Shown: positions 17,875 to 27,653, counted from the first letter of the stretch. The stretch: DNA of 64,000 nucleotides from Neiella marina (GCF_002165625.1 NZ_NGNS01000003.1:62001-126000), one strand, 5' to 3'. Translations and numbers: made by a program. Notes: a model not told the origin generated them from the sequence alone.

Positions 17875-19344
17875 TCACTCGTGCCAGCTGCGATCATCTT
17901 TGGCTAATAGAGCAACGGACGACACAGGTCCCCAAGTGCCAGCTTGGTAAGGTTTAGCTCTCACGCCACAATGCTGCCAAGCTTCAATAATTGAATCGGC
18001 CCAAGTCCATGCTTGCTCCACTTCTGGGCGGCTGACAAACAGAGTTTGATTACCGACCATGGCCTCGTACAACAAACGCTCATAGGCATCTGCAATTCGT
18101 TCGTTAGCAAAGGTTTCAGAAAAACTCAGATCCAATTTAGCCTGTTGCAACTTCATTGGCTCATCAAGACCCGGTACCTTATTAAGGAACTGGAACTCAA
18201 CACCTTCGTTGGGTTGCAAGCGGATAGTTAACTTGTTTGGCGGTAGGTTACGGTAAGCATGAGCAAAAATATTATGGGGCTGCTGCTTAAAGTAAACGAC
18301 AATTTCACTCAACTTGCTTGGCAGTCGTTTGCCGGTGCGCAGATAGAAAGGAACGCCAGCCCAACGCCAGTTGTCAATATCAACGCGAATGGAGACAAAC
18401 GTTTCCGTTTCGCTACGCTGATTTGCACCCTCTTCTTCCAGATAGCCAGGTACTGCATGACCTTTCAAAAATCCGGAGGAGTACTGACCACGAACCGTTT
18501 TAGCATCGATATTGGTATGAGTAATAGGTCGCAAGGCCTTGAGTACTTTAAGCTTCTCATTGCGGACACTGTCAGCATCTAAATCAACCGGCGGCTCCAT
18601 GGCAATAATGGTCAACAACTGCAGCAAATGGTTTTGTACCATATCGCGCATCTGTCCAGCCTTGTCGAAGTAACCCCAACGACCTTCAATACCCACTTCT
18701 TCGGCGACTGTTATCTGCACATGATCAATGTTGTTGTGATCCCAGTTATTGGTAAACAACGCATTGGCAAACCGTAAGGCAAACAAGTTGAGAACCGTAT
18801 CCTTACCTAAGTAGTGATCGATTCGATAGATTTGGCCTTCGTCAAAAAACTCTGCGACTTGGTCATTAATCACCTTGGATGATTCAAGGTCTTTGCCGAT
18901 TGGCTTTTCCAACACCACTCGGCACTGGTCATTCACTAGCCCAGCTTGGTTCAGACCTTTACAAATGGTGCCATAGGTTGCAGGTGGCATGGCAAAGTAA
19001 TAGACGCTTGGCAACTGAGAATCACCAACAAACGCTTTAACGGCGTCGTAGGTCGCCTGATCATCAACATCAAGACGGAAAAAGAACAGACGCTGGACAA
19101 ATCGCTGCCAGGTTTCTTCACAAATTTCATCTGACATAAAAGATGTAGTGTTTTCTAACACAACATCACGATACTGCTCGTGATCATAATCGCGACGAGC
19201 AGCACCAATAATACGTGTATCTGGGTGCAACAACCCTGCTTTATCGAGTTGATATAAAGAAGGCAATAATTTACGACGGGCTAGATCGCCCTGCGCACCA
19301 ATTAAAACAAAATCGCACTGCGCGGTATATTCACCCTGCGACAT
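17875..19344 (-). CDS. zwf: Glucose-6-phosphate 1-dehydrogenase
   Basis: Zwf oxidises glucose 6-phosphate to 6-phosphogluconolactone, usually with NADP+. The 489-residue protein has an N-terminal nucleotide fold (GAQGDLARRKLLPSL), the substrate motif RIDHYLGKD with the catalytic His, and the EKPIGKDLES segment. TTGGAG lies about 6 bp before the ATG. It is divergent from hexR, as in many gammaproteobacteria. However, the usual pgl-edd-eda genes do not follow it; glk and gapA do. The shared zwf/hexR region holds AT-rich palindromes that could bind HexR (inference). Confidence 0.97.
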   Translation of the reverse strand: MSQGEYTAQCDFVLIGAQGDLARRKLLPSLYQLDKAGLLHPDTRIIGAARRDYDHEQYRDVVLENTTSFMSDEICEETWQRFVQRLFFFRLDVDDQATYDAVKAFVGDSQLPSVYYFAMPPATYGTICKGLNQAGLVNDQCRVVLEKPIGKDLESSKVINDQVAEFFDEGQIYRIDHYLGKDTVLNLFALRFANALFTNNWDHNNIDHVQITVAEEVGIEGRWGYFDKAGQMRDMVQNHLLQLLTIIAMEPPVDLDADSVRNEKLKVLKALRPITHTNIDAKTVRGQYSSGFLKGHAVPGYLEEEGANQRSETETFVSIRVDIDNWRWAGVPFYLRTGKRLPSKLSEIVVYFKQQPHNIFAHAYRNLPPNKLTIRLQPNEGVEFQFLNKVPGLDEPMKLQQAKLDLSFSETFANERIADAYERLLYEAMVGNQTLFVSRPEVEQAWTWADSIIEAWQHCGVRAKPYQAGTWGPVSSVALLAKDDRSWHE

Positions 19345-19635
19345 AGCTTCTCCAAACCTATTTAAGAATGTGGTCGCTGCGGTTAGTGACCTTAGTGAGC
19401 TTAGCTATAGTTGTTATCTAGATCTCACTGAACCACAAAAATTCCAGAAAATTACAATTAATTGATCAAGATTGTGTATTTACTACAAAAACCTGCCCTA
19501 GAATCTCGTAAATTCATGACTTCACGCTTACTTTTACGTAAATTTTTTACAAAACGTGAGCCAGATCTGAATAGTTACTACTAATCAGTGTCAGTATTGA
19601 ACGTTTATTACGGAGTCATTTTACAAGGAACCCAT
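19345..19635. promoter_or_regulatory. Divergent zwf/hexR control region
   Basis: Two TGTA/TACA-type imperfect palindromes are visible: 19472-19488 (TTGT...ACAA around GTATTTACT) and 19537-19551 (GTAAA-TTT-TTTAC core). Both resemble the AT-rich palindromes reported for HexR, but the exact consensus differs between genera. No strong -35/-10 pair was found. Confidence 0.4.
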
Positions 19636-19680
19636 ATGAGCTTCATTGCATCATGTTGGGGTCGGACAGGCCAGGCATAA
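19636..19680 (+). CDS. 14-residue leader peptide ahead of hexR
   Basis: A short frame encodes MSFIASCWGRTGQA and ends in TAA. It has the best ribosome site in the region, AAGGAA 5 bp before its ATG. Its stop codon shares one base with the hexR start (TAATG at 19678-19682). The hexR ATG itself has no good Shine-Dalgarno sequence, so HexR translation is probably coupled to reading this peptide. The frame and overlap are seen; the coupling is inference. The peptide has no run of one amino acid that would suggest classical attenuation. Confidence 0.55.
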   Translation: MSFIASCWGRTGQA

Positions 19681-20543
19681 TGAATACCCTTGATAAAATA
19701 TCAAAACACTTAAACAGTTTCAGCAAATCTGAGCGAAAAGTTGCGGAAGTTATTCTTGCCGCGCCACAGACTGCCATTCATTCGAGCATCGCAACGTTGG
19801 CAAAAATGGCAGACGTCAGTGAACCAACTGTTAATAGATTCTGCCGTCGACTCGACACCAAAGGTTTTCCGGACTTCAAGTTGCACTTAGCGCAAAGCCT
19901 CGCCAATGGCACGCCTTATGTGAACCGTCATGTCGAAGAACAAGACGGTCCAGACGCTTACACATCAAAGATTTTTGAATCGACAATGGCCTGCTTAGAT
20001 ACAGCCAGACAATCTGTCGATACGGCACTGATCAATCGAGCCGTTGATATCCTTACCCAAGCCAATCAAATCTCATTTTTTGGCCTTGGCGCCAGTTCTG
20101 CGGTCGCTCACGACGCGCAAAACAAATTCTTCCGCTTCAACGTGCCAGTAATTTGTTTTGACGACGTGGTCATGATGCGGATGAGCGCAATAAATTCAAC
20201 TGACGGTAATGTTGTTGTTTTATTCTCTCACACTGGCCGCACCAAGCACTTAGTAGACATCGCCCGATTAGCACGTGAGAACGATGCAACCGTGATTGGC
20301 ATTACAGCAGCCGATTCACCATTAGCAAAAGAATGTCATTTGGTGTTATCCATGGATGTACCAGAAGATACCGATATTTATATGCCGATGGCTTCTCGCA
20401 TCGCTCAGTTGGTGCTTGTTGATGTGCTTTCTACTGGTTTTACCTTGCGCCGAGGGAATAAATTCAGAGAGAACCTAAAACGCGTTAAAGATAGCCTCAA
20501 GGACTCTCGGCTAAATAAGGATGGCTTTAAAGCTGTCTTGTAA
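19680..20543 (+). CDS. hexR: HexR, RpiR-family regulator of central carbon metabolism
   Basis: HexR binds AT-rich palindromes near glycolytic and Entner-Doudoroff genes and releases DNA on binding 2-keto-3-deoxy-6-phosphogluconate (known for the family). The 287-residue protein begins MNTLDKI, with an N-terminal helix-turn-helix (SEPTVNRFCRRL) and a C-terminal SIS domain (GLGASSAVAHDAQNKFF, SHTGRT). An upstream in-frame ATG at 19653 would add nine residues, but family members begin at MNxLxKI. Likely targets in this window are zwf, pykA and perhaps hexR itself. A clear terminator follows. Confidence 0.93.
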   Translation: MNTLDKISKHLNSFSKSERKVAEVILAAPQTAIHSSIATLAKMADVSEPTVNRFCRRLDTKGFPDFKLHLAQSLANGTPYVNRHVEEQDGPDAYTSKIFESTMACLDTARQSVDTALINRAVDILTQANQISFFGLGASSAVAHDAQNKFFRFNVPVICFDDVVMMRMSAINSTDGNVVVLFSHTGRTKHLVDIARLARENDATVIGITAADSPLAKECHLVLSMDVPEDTDIYMPMASRIAQLVLVDVLSTGFTLRRGNKFRENLKRVKDSLKDSRLNKDGFKAVL

Positions 20544-20553
20544 TTTACGTATC

Positions 20554-20578
20554 GCCCGGTCTTTGCACCGGGCTTTTT
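20554..20578 (+). terminator. Intrinsic terminator of hexR
   Basis: GCCCGGT and ACCGGGC arms have a 6-nt loop and are followed by five T, 10 bp past the hexR stop. Confidence 0.85.
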
Positions 20579-20670
20579 CCAGATCATGTTTTTTTTCTGG
20601 AACCGACTACAATACAAATCACTTTTTGACCGATGCTGCAATATTTGAAAACTTATTTCAGCTATCGTGA

Positions 20671-20738
20671 ATTGATTGCCAGAAATCAATGTTTTGGTTG
20701 TTTTTTTACAAAAATGTCAACAAAAGCTGTGGTAATAT
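20671..20738 (+). promoter_or_regulatory. pykA promoter with candidate operators
   Basis: TGG-TAATAT (20730-20738) looks like an extended -10. TTGT-N6-ACAA (20698-20711), centred near -40, resembles a HexR half-site pair. Further upstream is a 7-bp-arm inverted repeat (20671-20677 with 20684-20690). Assignment to HexR is inference. Confidence 0.4.
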
Positions 20739-20781
20739 TTCGCCCGCTTCATAATCACACACCTAAATCTCGGAGCTAGCA

Positions 20782-22218
20782 ATGCTTAGAAGAACCAAGA
20801 TCGTTACGACGCTGGGACCAGCGACAGACCGTGATGGTAATCTTGAAAAAATCATTCGTGCCGGTGCTAACGTTGTTCGCATGAACTTCTCTCACGGCTC
20901 CCCAGAAGACCACAAAAAACGCGCACAGGATGTCCGTGAAATAGCTGAACGCTTGGGCGTTCACGTCGCTATTCTGGGTGATTTGCAGGGCCCGAAAATC
21001 CGCGTTTCAACTTTTAAAGATGGCAAAGTTCAACTGAAAGTTGGCGATAAATTCTGTTTAGACGCGTCAATGGAAAAAGGCGAAGGTCACCAAGATGCAG
21101 TTGGCCTCGACTACAAAGAGCTACCAAACGATGTTCATCACGGCGATATTCTGTTGTTGGATGATGGTCGCGTACAACTGAAAGTTTTAGACACTCAGGG
21201 AACAAAAGTTTTCACTGAAGTTACAGTTGGCGGTCCACTATCAAACAATAAAGGGATCAACAAACAAGGTGGTGGTCTTTCTGCCGCGGCGTTGACCGAA
21301 AAAGACAAAGCGGACATTAAAACAGCTGCTGATATTGGCGTTGATTACCTGGCAGTGTCTTTCCCTCGTAGTGGTGAAGATTTGCAGTATGCCCGTCAAC
21401 TGGCCAAAGAAGCAGGCTTTGAGCCGCAAATTTGTGCCAAGGTGGAGCGTGCAGAAACCGTTAATACTGAAGCCGCCCTTGATGACATTATCTTGAACTC
21501 AGATATCGTCATGGTTGCGCGTGGTGACTTGGGTGTTGAAATCGGTGATCCAGAACTAGTTGGTGTGCAGAAGAAAATCATTTCTCGCTCACGTGCGTTG
21601 AACCGCGTTGTGATCACCGCGACTCAAATGATGGAGTCGATGATCACCGCGCCAATGCCAACTCGTGCCGAAGTAATGGACGTTGCGAACGCCGTTCTAG
21701 ACGGCACTGATGCTGTGATGCTCTCTGCTGAGACAGCCGCTGGTGACTACCCAGAAGAAACCGTGCAAGCTATGGCTAAGGTAGCTGTAGGTGCAGAAAA
21801 ACATCCTCGCGTGAACATCTCACGCCACCGTATGAACCAAACCTTCACCACTATTGAAGAAGCAATTGCGATGTCTGCTATGTACGCAGCAAACCACCTT
21901 GAAGGTGTCAAAGCAATCGTTTGTTTGACTGAATCTGGCCGCACTGCATTGATGACTTCGCGCATCACTTCTGGCCTGCCAATCATCGGTCTAAGCCGTC
22001 ATCAAGCGACGCTGAACAAGTTAGCCTTGTATCGCGGTGTTGAGCCTATCTTCTTCGATAGCCGCCAAGAAACACCAGAAAGTGTTGCTCACGCCATCTT
22101 CAACATGCTGAAAGGCCGTGATTTGCTAGAAGCTGGTGACTTAGTGATCCTCACTAAAGGTGACATCATGGGTCAAGCTGGCAGCACCAACAACTGTAAA
22201 GTTATTCGCGTTAACTAA
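20782..22218 (+). CDS. pykA: Pyruvate kinase II
   Basis: PykA converts phosphoenolpyruvate and ADP to pyruvate and ATP. The 478-residue length fits E. coli PykA (480) rather than PykF. Landmarks are [13 protein letters not shown] at the N-terminus, RMNFSHG, the catalytic ICAKVERAE Lys/Glu region, [12 protein letters not shown] for Mg2+ binding, and the C-terminal allosteric domain with [13 protein letters not shown] lies 6 bp before the ATG. It follows hexR on the same strand but is separated by the hexR terminator and has its own promoter region. Confidence 0.97.
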   Translation: MLRRTKIVTTLGPATDRDGNLEKIIRAGANVVRMNFSHGSPEDHKKRAQDVREIAERLGVHVAILGDLQGPKIRVSTFKDGKVQLKVGDKFCLDASMEKGEGHQDAVGLDYKELPNDVHHGDILLLDDGRVQLKVLDTQGTKVFTEVTVGGPLSNNKGINKQGGGLSAAALTEKDKADIKTAADIGVDYLAVSFPRSGEDLQYARQLAKEAGFEPQICAKVERAETVNTEAALDDIILNSDIVMVARGDLGVEIGDPELVGVQKKIISRSRALNRVVITATQMMESMITAPMPTRAEVMDVANAVLDGTDAVMLSAETAAGDYPEETVQAMAKVAVGAEKHPRVNISRHRMNQTFTTIEEAIAMSAMYAANHLEGVKAIVCLTESGRTALMTSRITSGLPIIGLSRHQATLNKLALYRGVEPIFFDSRQETPESVAHAIFNMLKGRDLLEAGDLVILTKGDIMGQAGSTNNCKVIRVN

Positions 22219-22239
22219 GTTAACCGTGCAACAACTGAT

Positions 22240-22266
22240 AAAGGCGCCTTTTTGGCGCCTTTATTG
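22240..22266 (+). terminator. Intrinsic terminator of pykA
   Basis: AAAGGCGCC and GGCGCCTTT arms flank a T5 loop and are followed by TTATTG. Confidence 0.85.
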
Positions 22267-22359
22267 TTTGTATGCCAAGCAGTTAGCGATGCGTCGCTTT
22301 TCAATCTACGGCGCCTGTGTAACTATGGTGACCTGTGTAGTTAAACCTAACGCTTTATC

Positions 22360-23580
22360 ATGTTGCAGTTGTACCCATTTCTTTGGCCCCTGATCGTTGT
22401 AATTAGCCTGATTTGGGCCAGTCAGTTGCCAAGTCTATGGTCGAGCGAGTATCTCTCCGTTTATCAAGCAGTGCCCTACGGGCTCGGCGCTCTATTGGTT
22501 GCACTGTCGATTCCCTTTCGTCAAGGTCGAGTTGCGATCCTAGCCGTCATGTACATGGCTATTTTTGCCATCATCCAGATTTGGCTGCAACAACCGATGG
22601 AGATTGCATTTAGCCAGAAAGTATTCGTCATCATCGCCGTTGCTGTGCCTCTAAACTTAGCAGTGATGAGCTTCTGCTCCGAGCAGCCTCTGCTCTCTCC
22701 GCTCGGCATGATGTCTTTAGCCGTAGCACTGTCGCAGTTCCTAATCGCCTATTTGTTAGTCCAACATGAGGCTAGTTTCGACAGCTGGCTAGAATCTTGG
22801 TTGGCCGTACGACCTGTTAGTTGGTTGTGGCAGCCCATTAGTTGTTTGCTGATGGCCCTCGCCTGCCTGATGACTCTGGCTTGGCGCTACTACAAGTATC
22901 GACAAACGTTCGATTTAGATTTGGCGGTCACCATTGTCATTGCCACCTGGATGCTGGCTATGTTCGAACAAGCATATGTTTCAGCAACAGGTGTCATCGC
23001 CATGCAGCTTATTCTGTGTCGATCGTTCTTGAGTAGTAGTTATCGCATGGCGTTCTACGACGAACTGACGCAGTTGCCAGGCCGTCGCGCACTAGTCTCT
23101 GATCTGAAACATGCTAGTCGTAGCTATTGCATGGCTATGACGGACGTCGACCACTTCAAAAAGTTTAATGATACCTATGGTCACGATACGGGCGATGACG
23201 TACTCAAGTTGGTCGCCGCCAAGTTGGCCAACGTAACTGGCGGCGGCCGCGCATATCGGTTTGGTGGTGAAGAATTTGCGGTGGTATTTCGTAATGCCGA
23301 GCCCGCTGCTTGTGTGCCGCATTTAGAGGCATTGCGAGAGGCCATCGGTTGTTATGACTTAATCGTGCGTGATGCGTCTGCTCGCCCTGACAGCAACAAA
23401 TTGGGCCGCCAGCAGCGTGGACAGAAACCGAAAAAGTTGAAAACCACCCACGTCACCATCAGCCTCGGCCTGGCTCAACGGCAAACGGGCGAAGACTACG
23501 AAGCGGTGATGAAACGAGCAGACCAAGCGCTTTATAAGGCAAAGGAGAATGGTCGCAACCGGCTCGAGTTAGCTGACTAA
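22360..23580 (+). CDS. Membrane-bound diguanylate cyclase (GGDEF)
   Basis: The 406-residue protein has seven or so hydrophobic segments in its first ~215 residues and a cytosolic GGDEF domain after them. The active site is GGEEF (about residues 303-307), preceded by the DVDHFKKFNDTYGHDTGD metal/nucleotide loop, so it should make cyclic-di-GMP from two GTP. The RxxD inhibitory site normally found five residues before GGEEF is missing. A basic, Lys/Arg-rich insert precedes the THVTISLG strand. The membrane part is probably a sensor of unknown signal. No clear ribosome site precedes the ATG. Its stop overlaps the stop of the convergent EamA gene. Confidence 0.9.
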   Translation: MLQLYPFLWPLIVVISLIWASQLPSLWSSEYLSVYQAVPYGLGALLVALSIPFRQGRVAILAVMYMAIFAIIQIWLQQPMEIAFSQKVFVIIAVAVPLNLAVMSFCSEQPLLSPLGMMSLAVALSQFLIAYLLVQHEASFDSWLESWLAVRPVSWLWQPISCLLMALACLMTLAWRYYKYRQTFDLDLAVTIVIATWMLAMFEQAYVSATGVIAMQLILCRSFLSSSYRMAFYDELTQLPGRRALVSDLKHASRSYCMAMTDVDHFKKFNDTYGHDTGDDVLKLVAAKLANVTGGGRAYRFGGEEFAVVFRNAEPAACVPHLEALREAIGCYDLIVRDASARPDSNKLGRQQRGQKPKKLKTTHVTISLGLAQRQTGEDYEAVMKRADQALYKAKENGRNRLELAD

Positions 23581-24494
23581 GTACGTTTGCCTAACGCCGC
23601 AACAATAGAACCAACAATCACCATAGCGGCACCGAACATAGCCAACATATTGAGTTGTTCGGCTTGATAATACTGTGGCAGCCACCAAGCTAAGATATCA
23701 ATAACAACAATCGTAATGAGCGGCGTTATTGCCAGCACCGCACTCACCTTCGACGCCTGCCAGTGGTTCATTGCTTCAGCAAATGCGCCGTACGCAATGA
23801 CCGTGTTCAAGCAGCAGAATATCAGCATTGCCCATTGCCAAGCATTCAATGCCAACACTTGCGAAGGTGTTGCCAAAAACAAGAAAGCAATACCGCCGAA
23901 TAGATTAAACACCATCAACAACTGCACCGACGTAAAGTGGCGCAATAGGCCTTTTTGAATCAAGGCATACACCGCCCACGTAAAAGCGGCAAATACAATC
24001 CACAGCACACCCAAGGTATAACTGCCTAAGCCGGCAATTAGTTCAGCGGCGCGTTGGTTAAAAAACAGCATCAGGCCAACGAGCAAAGTAATGGCACCGA
24101 GCGATTGCCACATTGAAAACTGCTCTTTAAACCAAATAACACTGCCAATTAATAATAAAAATGGCGCTAACTGAATAATGACCTGGGCAGCTTTGGGTTC
24201 AAGGTAATCAAGCCCAATCAAATAGCCACCATAATTCAACGACAAACTCAGTGCTGCAACGAACACCCCAATGGCTATCGGACGATTGAACTGTCGGGCT
24301 GTTGGCAAGCCTCCTCGAAAAGACAACCAGCACGCTAAAATAAGACCCGAAGACATGAAGCGAAAAAAGGTAATGGTGTAAGGGTCGACGTCGGTCAAGA
24401 CATCTTTCAGTGCAATGGGCAGCACTCCCCACATGATGCTAGTCAACATCGCTAACGAAAAGCCAAACACTGAACGGCCCGAAACTGTGTGCAT
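23577..24494 (-). CDS. EamA/DMT-family transporter
   Basis: The 305-residue protein has ten hydrophobic segments arranged as two EamA repeats, typical of drug/metabolite exporters such as RhaT/YdcZ relatives. The second repeat starts near residue 150 (LGVLWIVFAAFTWAVYALIQ). The substrate is unknown. I chose the ATG at 24494 because AAAGGAG lies 5 bp before it; a GTG six bases upstream overlaps that site. The stop overlaps the diguanylate cyclase stop by 4 bp, tail to tail. Confidence 0.85.
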   Translation of the reverse strand: MHTVSGRSVFGFSLAMLTSIMWGVLPIALKDVLTDVDPYTITFFRFMSSGLILACWLSFRGGLPTARQFNRPIAIGVFVAALSLSLNYGGYLIGLDYLEPKAAQVIIQLAPFLLLIGSVIWFKEQFSMWQSLGAITLLVGLMLFFNQRAAELIAGLGSYTLGVLWIVFAAFTWAVYALIQKGLLRHFTSVQLLMVFNLFGGIAFLFLATPSQVLALNAWQWAMLIFCCLNTVIAYGAFAEAMNHWQASKVSAVLAITPLITIVVIDILAWWLPQYYQAEQLNMLAMFGAAMVIVGSIVAALGKRT

Positions 24495-24602
24495 GATCAC
24501 TCCTTTGTGGAGGCGTTAGTCTACTCCGATCATGGCAATATCCAAGCAAAAAGCAGTGTTGCAAGCTTCACCTGGCCGTCAACTAGCAGTAACAGAATAA
24601 AA

Positions 24603-24627
24603 AAGCCGGTCTTACCAAGACCGGCTT
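24603..24627 (-). terminator. Intrinsic terminator of fadE
   Basis: Eleven-base arms (AAGCCGGTCTT with AAGACCGGCTT) have a 3-nt loop and are followed by a T-tract on the minus strand, 33 bp past the fadE stop. Confidence 0.9.
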
Positions 24628-24660
24628 ATGGCATCAATGGTAACAGCAAAAAAGTCTCAG

Positions 24661-26979
24661 CTACGCGGCATCGTGAGTGTGCTGTTGTTGACCTGCCAAA
24701 CTGCGCTCAGTATCAAACTCATCGACACCGATCGCATCAGCGGCCAAAGCGTATGCCTGGCTTAGCTGTTCAGCCTCTACTGCTGATATAACATTGTTTT
24801 CTAAAGCCAACCGCATTAACTCATCAGTAGCAAGTTTGACTGGCAACACGCCGCTGCGCTGCGCACCTTTGAGCTTTCTCTCAATATCCTTAATGTTGTA
24901 CATGGCAATAAAGGCTTGTTCCATTAAACCGGTCGGATCGTCTTGGTTGTCACCAACAAAGCATAGATGAGTTAATCGCTCTCTCACCACACTCGGGGTC
25001 ATGAGCATATCGGCAACTTGATTGATAATGGTGTCTGATGCAGGTGCAAAATGGTTACCGAGTGGAAACACACAAAGCTTCATAATTCGGCCAACAAAAC
25101 GATTCGGGAAATTATTGAACAAGCCAGCAAACGCTTTACCAATCTCGTTTAGGTGCCGTTGCATCGCATAATGAACAAGGGGTAAGTCACCTTGTTGACG
25201 TCCATCATCCTCGTAATGTTTGAGCACCGCTGAGGCCATATACAAATGACTTAACACGTCACCGAGGCGTGCCGAAATCATTTCTTTACGCTTCAAATCT
25301 CCGCCCAACACCAGCATCGAAAAGTCAGCACACATGGCTAAACCGCGACTAAATCGGCTCAAGTGTTGATAATAGCGTTTAGTCTCGCCACTCACTGGCG
25401 CAGAGGCAAAACGTGAGCCGGTTAAGCCCATAAACAACGAACTTGCGACGTTGCCGGTAGCAAACAGAACATGTTGCGACAGCAGTTGATCAAACTGACG
25501 GAGTCCTTCATCAGGGTTTGGATTCGCCGCGGCTTCCATTTCTTTCAGAACATAGGGGTGGCAGCGCGTTGCGCCTTGGCCAAATATCATTAAGTTGCGA
25601 GTGAGAATATTAGCGCCCTCGACCGTGATCGAGATAGGGATCCCCATGTAGTGGTGACCTAGGTAGTTTTTAGGGCCAAGCTGAATGCCTCTGCCAGCGT
25701 GGATGTCCATCGCATCATTGATCACTTGACGGCCCATTTCAGTCATATGGTACTTGGCAATGGCAGTAACAACAGACGGACTAGTGCCTAAATCGAGCGC
25801 TCCAGCAGTCATCTTCCGCACCGCCTCGAGGCTATAGGTGAGACCACCGATTCGAGCCATGGCTTCCTGTACCCCTTCGAATTGACCGATAGGCAGTCCG
25901 AACTGGCGACGAACATAGCTATAAGCACCAGTCATTCTTGCTGATAGGTGCCCTGTGGCAGAGGCCAATGCTGGTAACGAGATACCGCGCCCGGCTGATA
26001 AGCACTCCACCAACATCCGCCAACCGCGACCAGCGTAGTCGGGTCCGCCAATGATCCAGTCAATAGGAATAAAGACGTCATTGCCGTAAACGGTGCCGTT
26101 CATAAATGCCAAGCTCAACGGGTTGTGTCGCTTTCCGATTTCAATCCCTGGATGTTCAGCTGGGATCAGAGCACAGGTGATACCGGGGTTGGTGTCACTG
26201 CCAATCAAGCCATCTGGATCGGATAGCTTAAACGCCAAACCTACGACTGTTGCTACTGGTGCCAATGTGATGTAACGCTTGGCAAAGTTAAGCCTGACGC
26301 CGAGCACCTCTTCGCCGTTGTGAATACCTTTACACACCACACCTGTGTCTGGAATTGCTCCGGCGTCAGAGCCTGCCTGTGGGCCGGTCAAGGCGAAGCA
26401 AGGTACTTCTGTACCGTTAGCTAAACCCGGTAGCCAGCGCTGCTTTTGCTCTTCGGTACCATAATGCATCAGCAATTCGCCTGGCCCAAGCGAGTTTGGC
26501 ACCATCACAGTTACCGCCGCACTTAAGCTTCTACTCGCGATAGCGCTGACGATGGCACTGTTGGCGATTGCCGAAAATTCCAAGCCGCCATACTGCTTGG
26601 GAATGATCAGAGAGAAAAAGCCTTGTTGGCCCAAGTACTCCCAAACGGGCTTGGGTAAGTCATTTTGCTGTTGGACAATTTCGTAGTCATCCAACATGGC
26701 CAACAAAGTCTTCACTTGATTGTCCATAAAGGCTTGTTCTTCAGCGCTCAACTCTGGCTTCGAAATGCTAAGCAATTTTTGCCAATCAGGCTTGCCACTG
26801 AATAGATCGCCGTCCCACCAAGTATCACCGGCTTCCATTGCCTCTCGTTCAGTTTTAGATAACGGTGGCAACACTTTCTTAAACACACTGAATATCGGTT
26901 TGATGATTAGCGTACGACGAATATCGCCGACCAACAGTACGACCGCCAACAGAACCAGCAACATCATTATAATTGTCAT
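24661..26979 (-). CDS. fadE: Acyl-CoA dehydrogenase FadE
   Basis: FadE carries out the first, FAD-dependent oxidation in fatty acid beta-oxidation, turning acyl-CoA into trans-2-enoyl-CoA. The 772-residue protein has the long FadE architecture. One or two N-terminal membrane helices (residues 2-20) come first, followed by the acyl-CoA dehydrogenase core with CFALTGPQAGSDAG and the ITVEGANILTRNLMIFGQGA region. A C-terminal extension is unique to this group (E. coli 814 residues). Its ATG overlaps the TGA of the psrA-like gene (ATGA), so the two are co-transcribed and probably coupled. FadD, which activates the substrate, is encoded at 61104-62774. Confidence 0.96.
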   Translation of the reverse strand: MTIIMMLLVLLAVVLLVGDIRRTLIIKPIFSVFKKVLPPLSKTEREAMEAGDTWWDGDLFSGKPDWQKLLSISKPELSAEEQAFMDNQVKTLLAMLDDYEIVQQQNDLPKPVWEYLGQQGFFSLIIPKQYGGLEFSAIANSAIVSAIASRSLSAAVTVMVPNSLGPGELLMHYGTEEQKQRWLPGLANGTEVPCFALTGPQAGSDAGAIPDTGVVCKGIHNGEEVLGVRLNFAKRYITLAPVATVVGLAFKLSDPDGLIGSDTNPGITCALIPAEHPGIEIGKRHNPLSLAFMNGTVYGNDVFIPIDWIIGGPDYAGRGWRMLVECLSAGRGISLPALASATGHLSARMTGAYSYVRRQFGLPIGQFEGVQEAMARIGGLTYSLEAVRKMTAGALDLGTSPSVVTAIAKYHMTEMGRQVINDAMDIHAGRGIQLGPKNYLGHHYMGIPISITVEGANILTRNLMIFGQGATRCHPYVLKEMEAAANPNPDEGLRQFDQLLSQHVLFATGNVASSLFMGLTGSRFASAPVSGETKRYYQHLSRFSRGLAMCADFSMLVLGGDLKRKEMISARLGDVLSHLYMASAVLKHYEDDGRQQGDLPLVHYAMQRHLNEIGKAFAGLFNNFPNRFVGRIMKLCVFPLGNHFAPASDTIINQVADMLMTPSVVRERLTHLCFVGDNQDDPTGLMEQAFIAMYNIKDIERKLKGAQRSGVLPVKLATDELMRLALENNVISAVEAEQLSQAYALAADAIGVDEFDTERSLAGQQQHTHDAA

Positions 26980-27638
26980 TTTTTCACCCCATTATTCAGG
27001 CTGATGGTGCTCACTGGCGCTCCTACGCCAGCAGCTAGGAAAGGAACCAATCGACGAACCAATCCTTCGACGTCTAAGTTTTCATTAAATTCGCTACGCG
27101 CAATGTCTCGTAACGCTTCATTGGACGCCAAGGTGAAGACCACTGTGCCCAGGGTAAAGTGCATGCGCCAAAAGAACTCACTCGGCGATAACTCAGGGTT
27201 TGCTCGTTTTACCGCAGCCGTAATCTTGGTTAACACATCACCGTACTGGGTGGTCAGAAACCAGCGCAAGTGCCCCTGGCTATCGCTATAACCCCGCCCC
27301 AATAGCTGCATAAAAATATTGGTGCCACTGGCCCGGAAATTGTTCAGTGCCAGCATTGGTTCAACAAAACTATCGAACACTTGATGCAATGTCGGTTGTT
27401 GTTGCGATTGTAAGAGCTCATCCAAGGCGTCACTTAACCGCGGCATAAATTGTTCGAGGTAGCGGGCCAAAACAGCCTTAATCAGCGCTTTCTTGGAACC
27501 AAAGTGATAGTTAACCGAAGCCAAATTAACGTCAGCCTCACTAGTAATTAAACGTAGCGACGTATCAGCAAATCCTCGTTCGGCAAACAAGCGCTCTGCA
27601 GCATCGAGAATTTTGTTTTGGGTAGTTTGTCGACTCAT
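26976..27638 (-). CDS. psrA: PsrA-like TetR-family regulator of fatty acid degradation
   Basis: The 220-residue protein has an N-terminal TetR helix-turn-helix (ILDAAERLFAERGFADTSLRLIT, then VNYHFGSKKALI). The C-terminal part ends with a PFLAAG segment resembling PsrA of Pseudomonas and Shewanella. PsrA represses beta-oxidation genes and is released by long-chain fatty acids (known). The first gene of a two-gene unit with fadE, it is preceded by a promoter and a PsrA-type operator, which suggests autoregulation of both genes. I chose ATG at 27638; a TTG six bases upstream is also open, and neither has a strong ribosome site. Confidence 0.85.
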   Translation of the reverse strand: MSRQTTQNKILDAAERLFAERGFADTSLRLITSEADVNLASVNYHFGSKKALIKAVLARYLEQFMPRLSDALDELLQSQQQPTLHQVFDSFVEPMLALNNFRASGTNIFMQLLGRGYSDSQGHLRWFLTTQYGDVLTKITAAVKRANPELSPSEFFWRMHFTLGTVVFTLASNEALRDIARSEFNENLDVEGLVRRLVPFLAAGVGAPVSTISLNNGVKK

Positions 27639-27653
27639 AACCAAGTTCTAATT

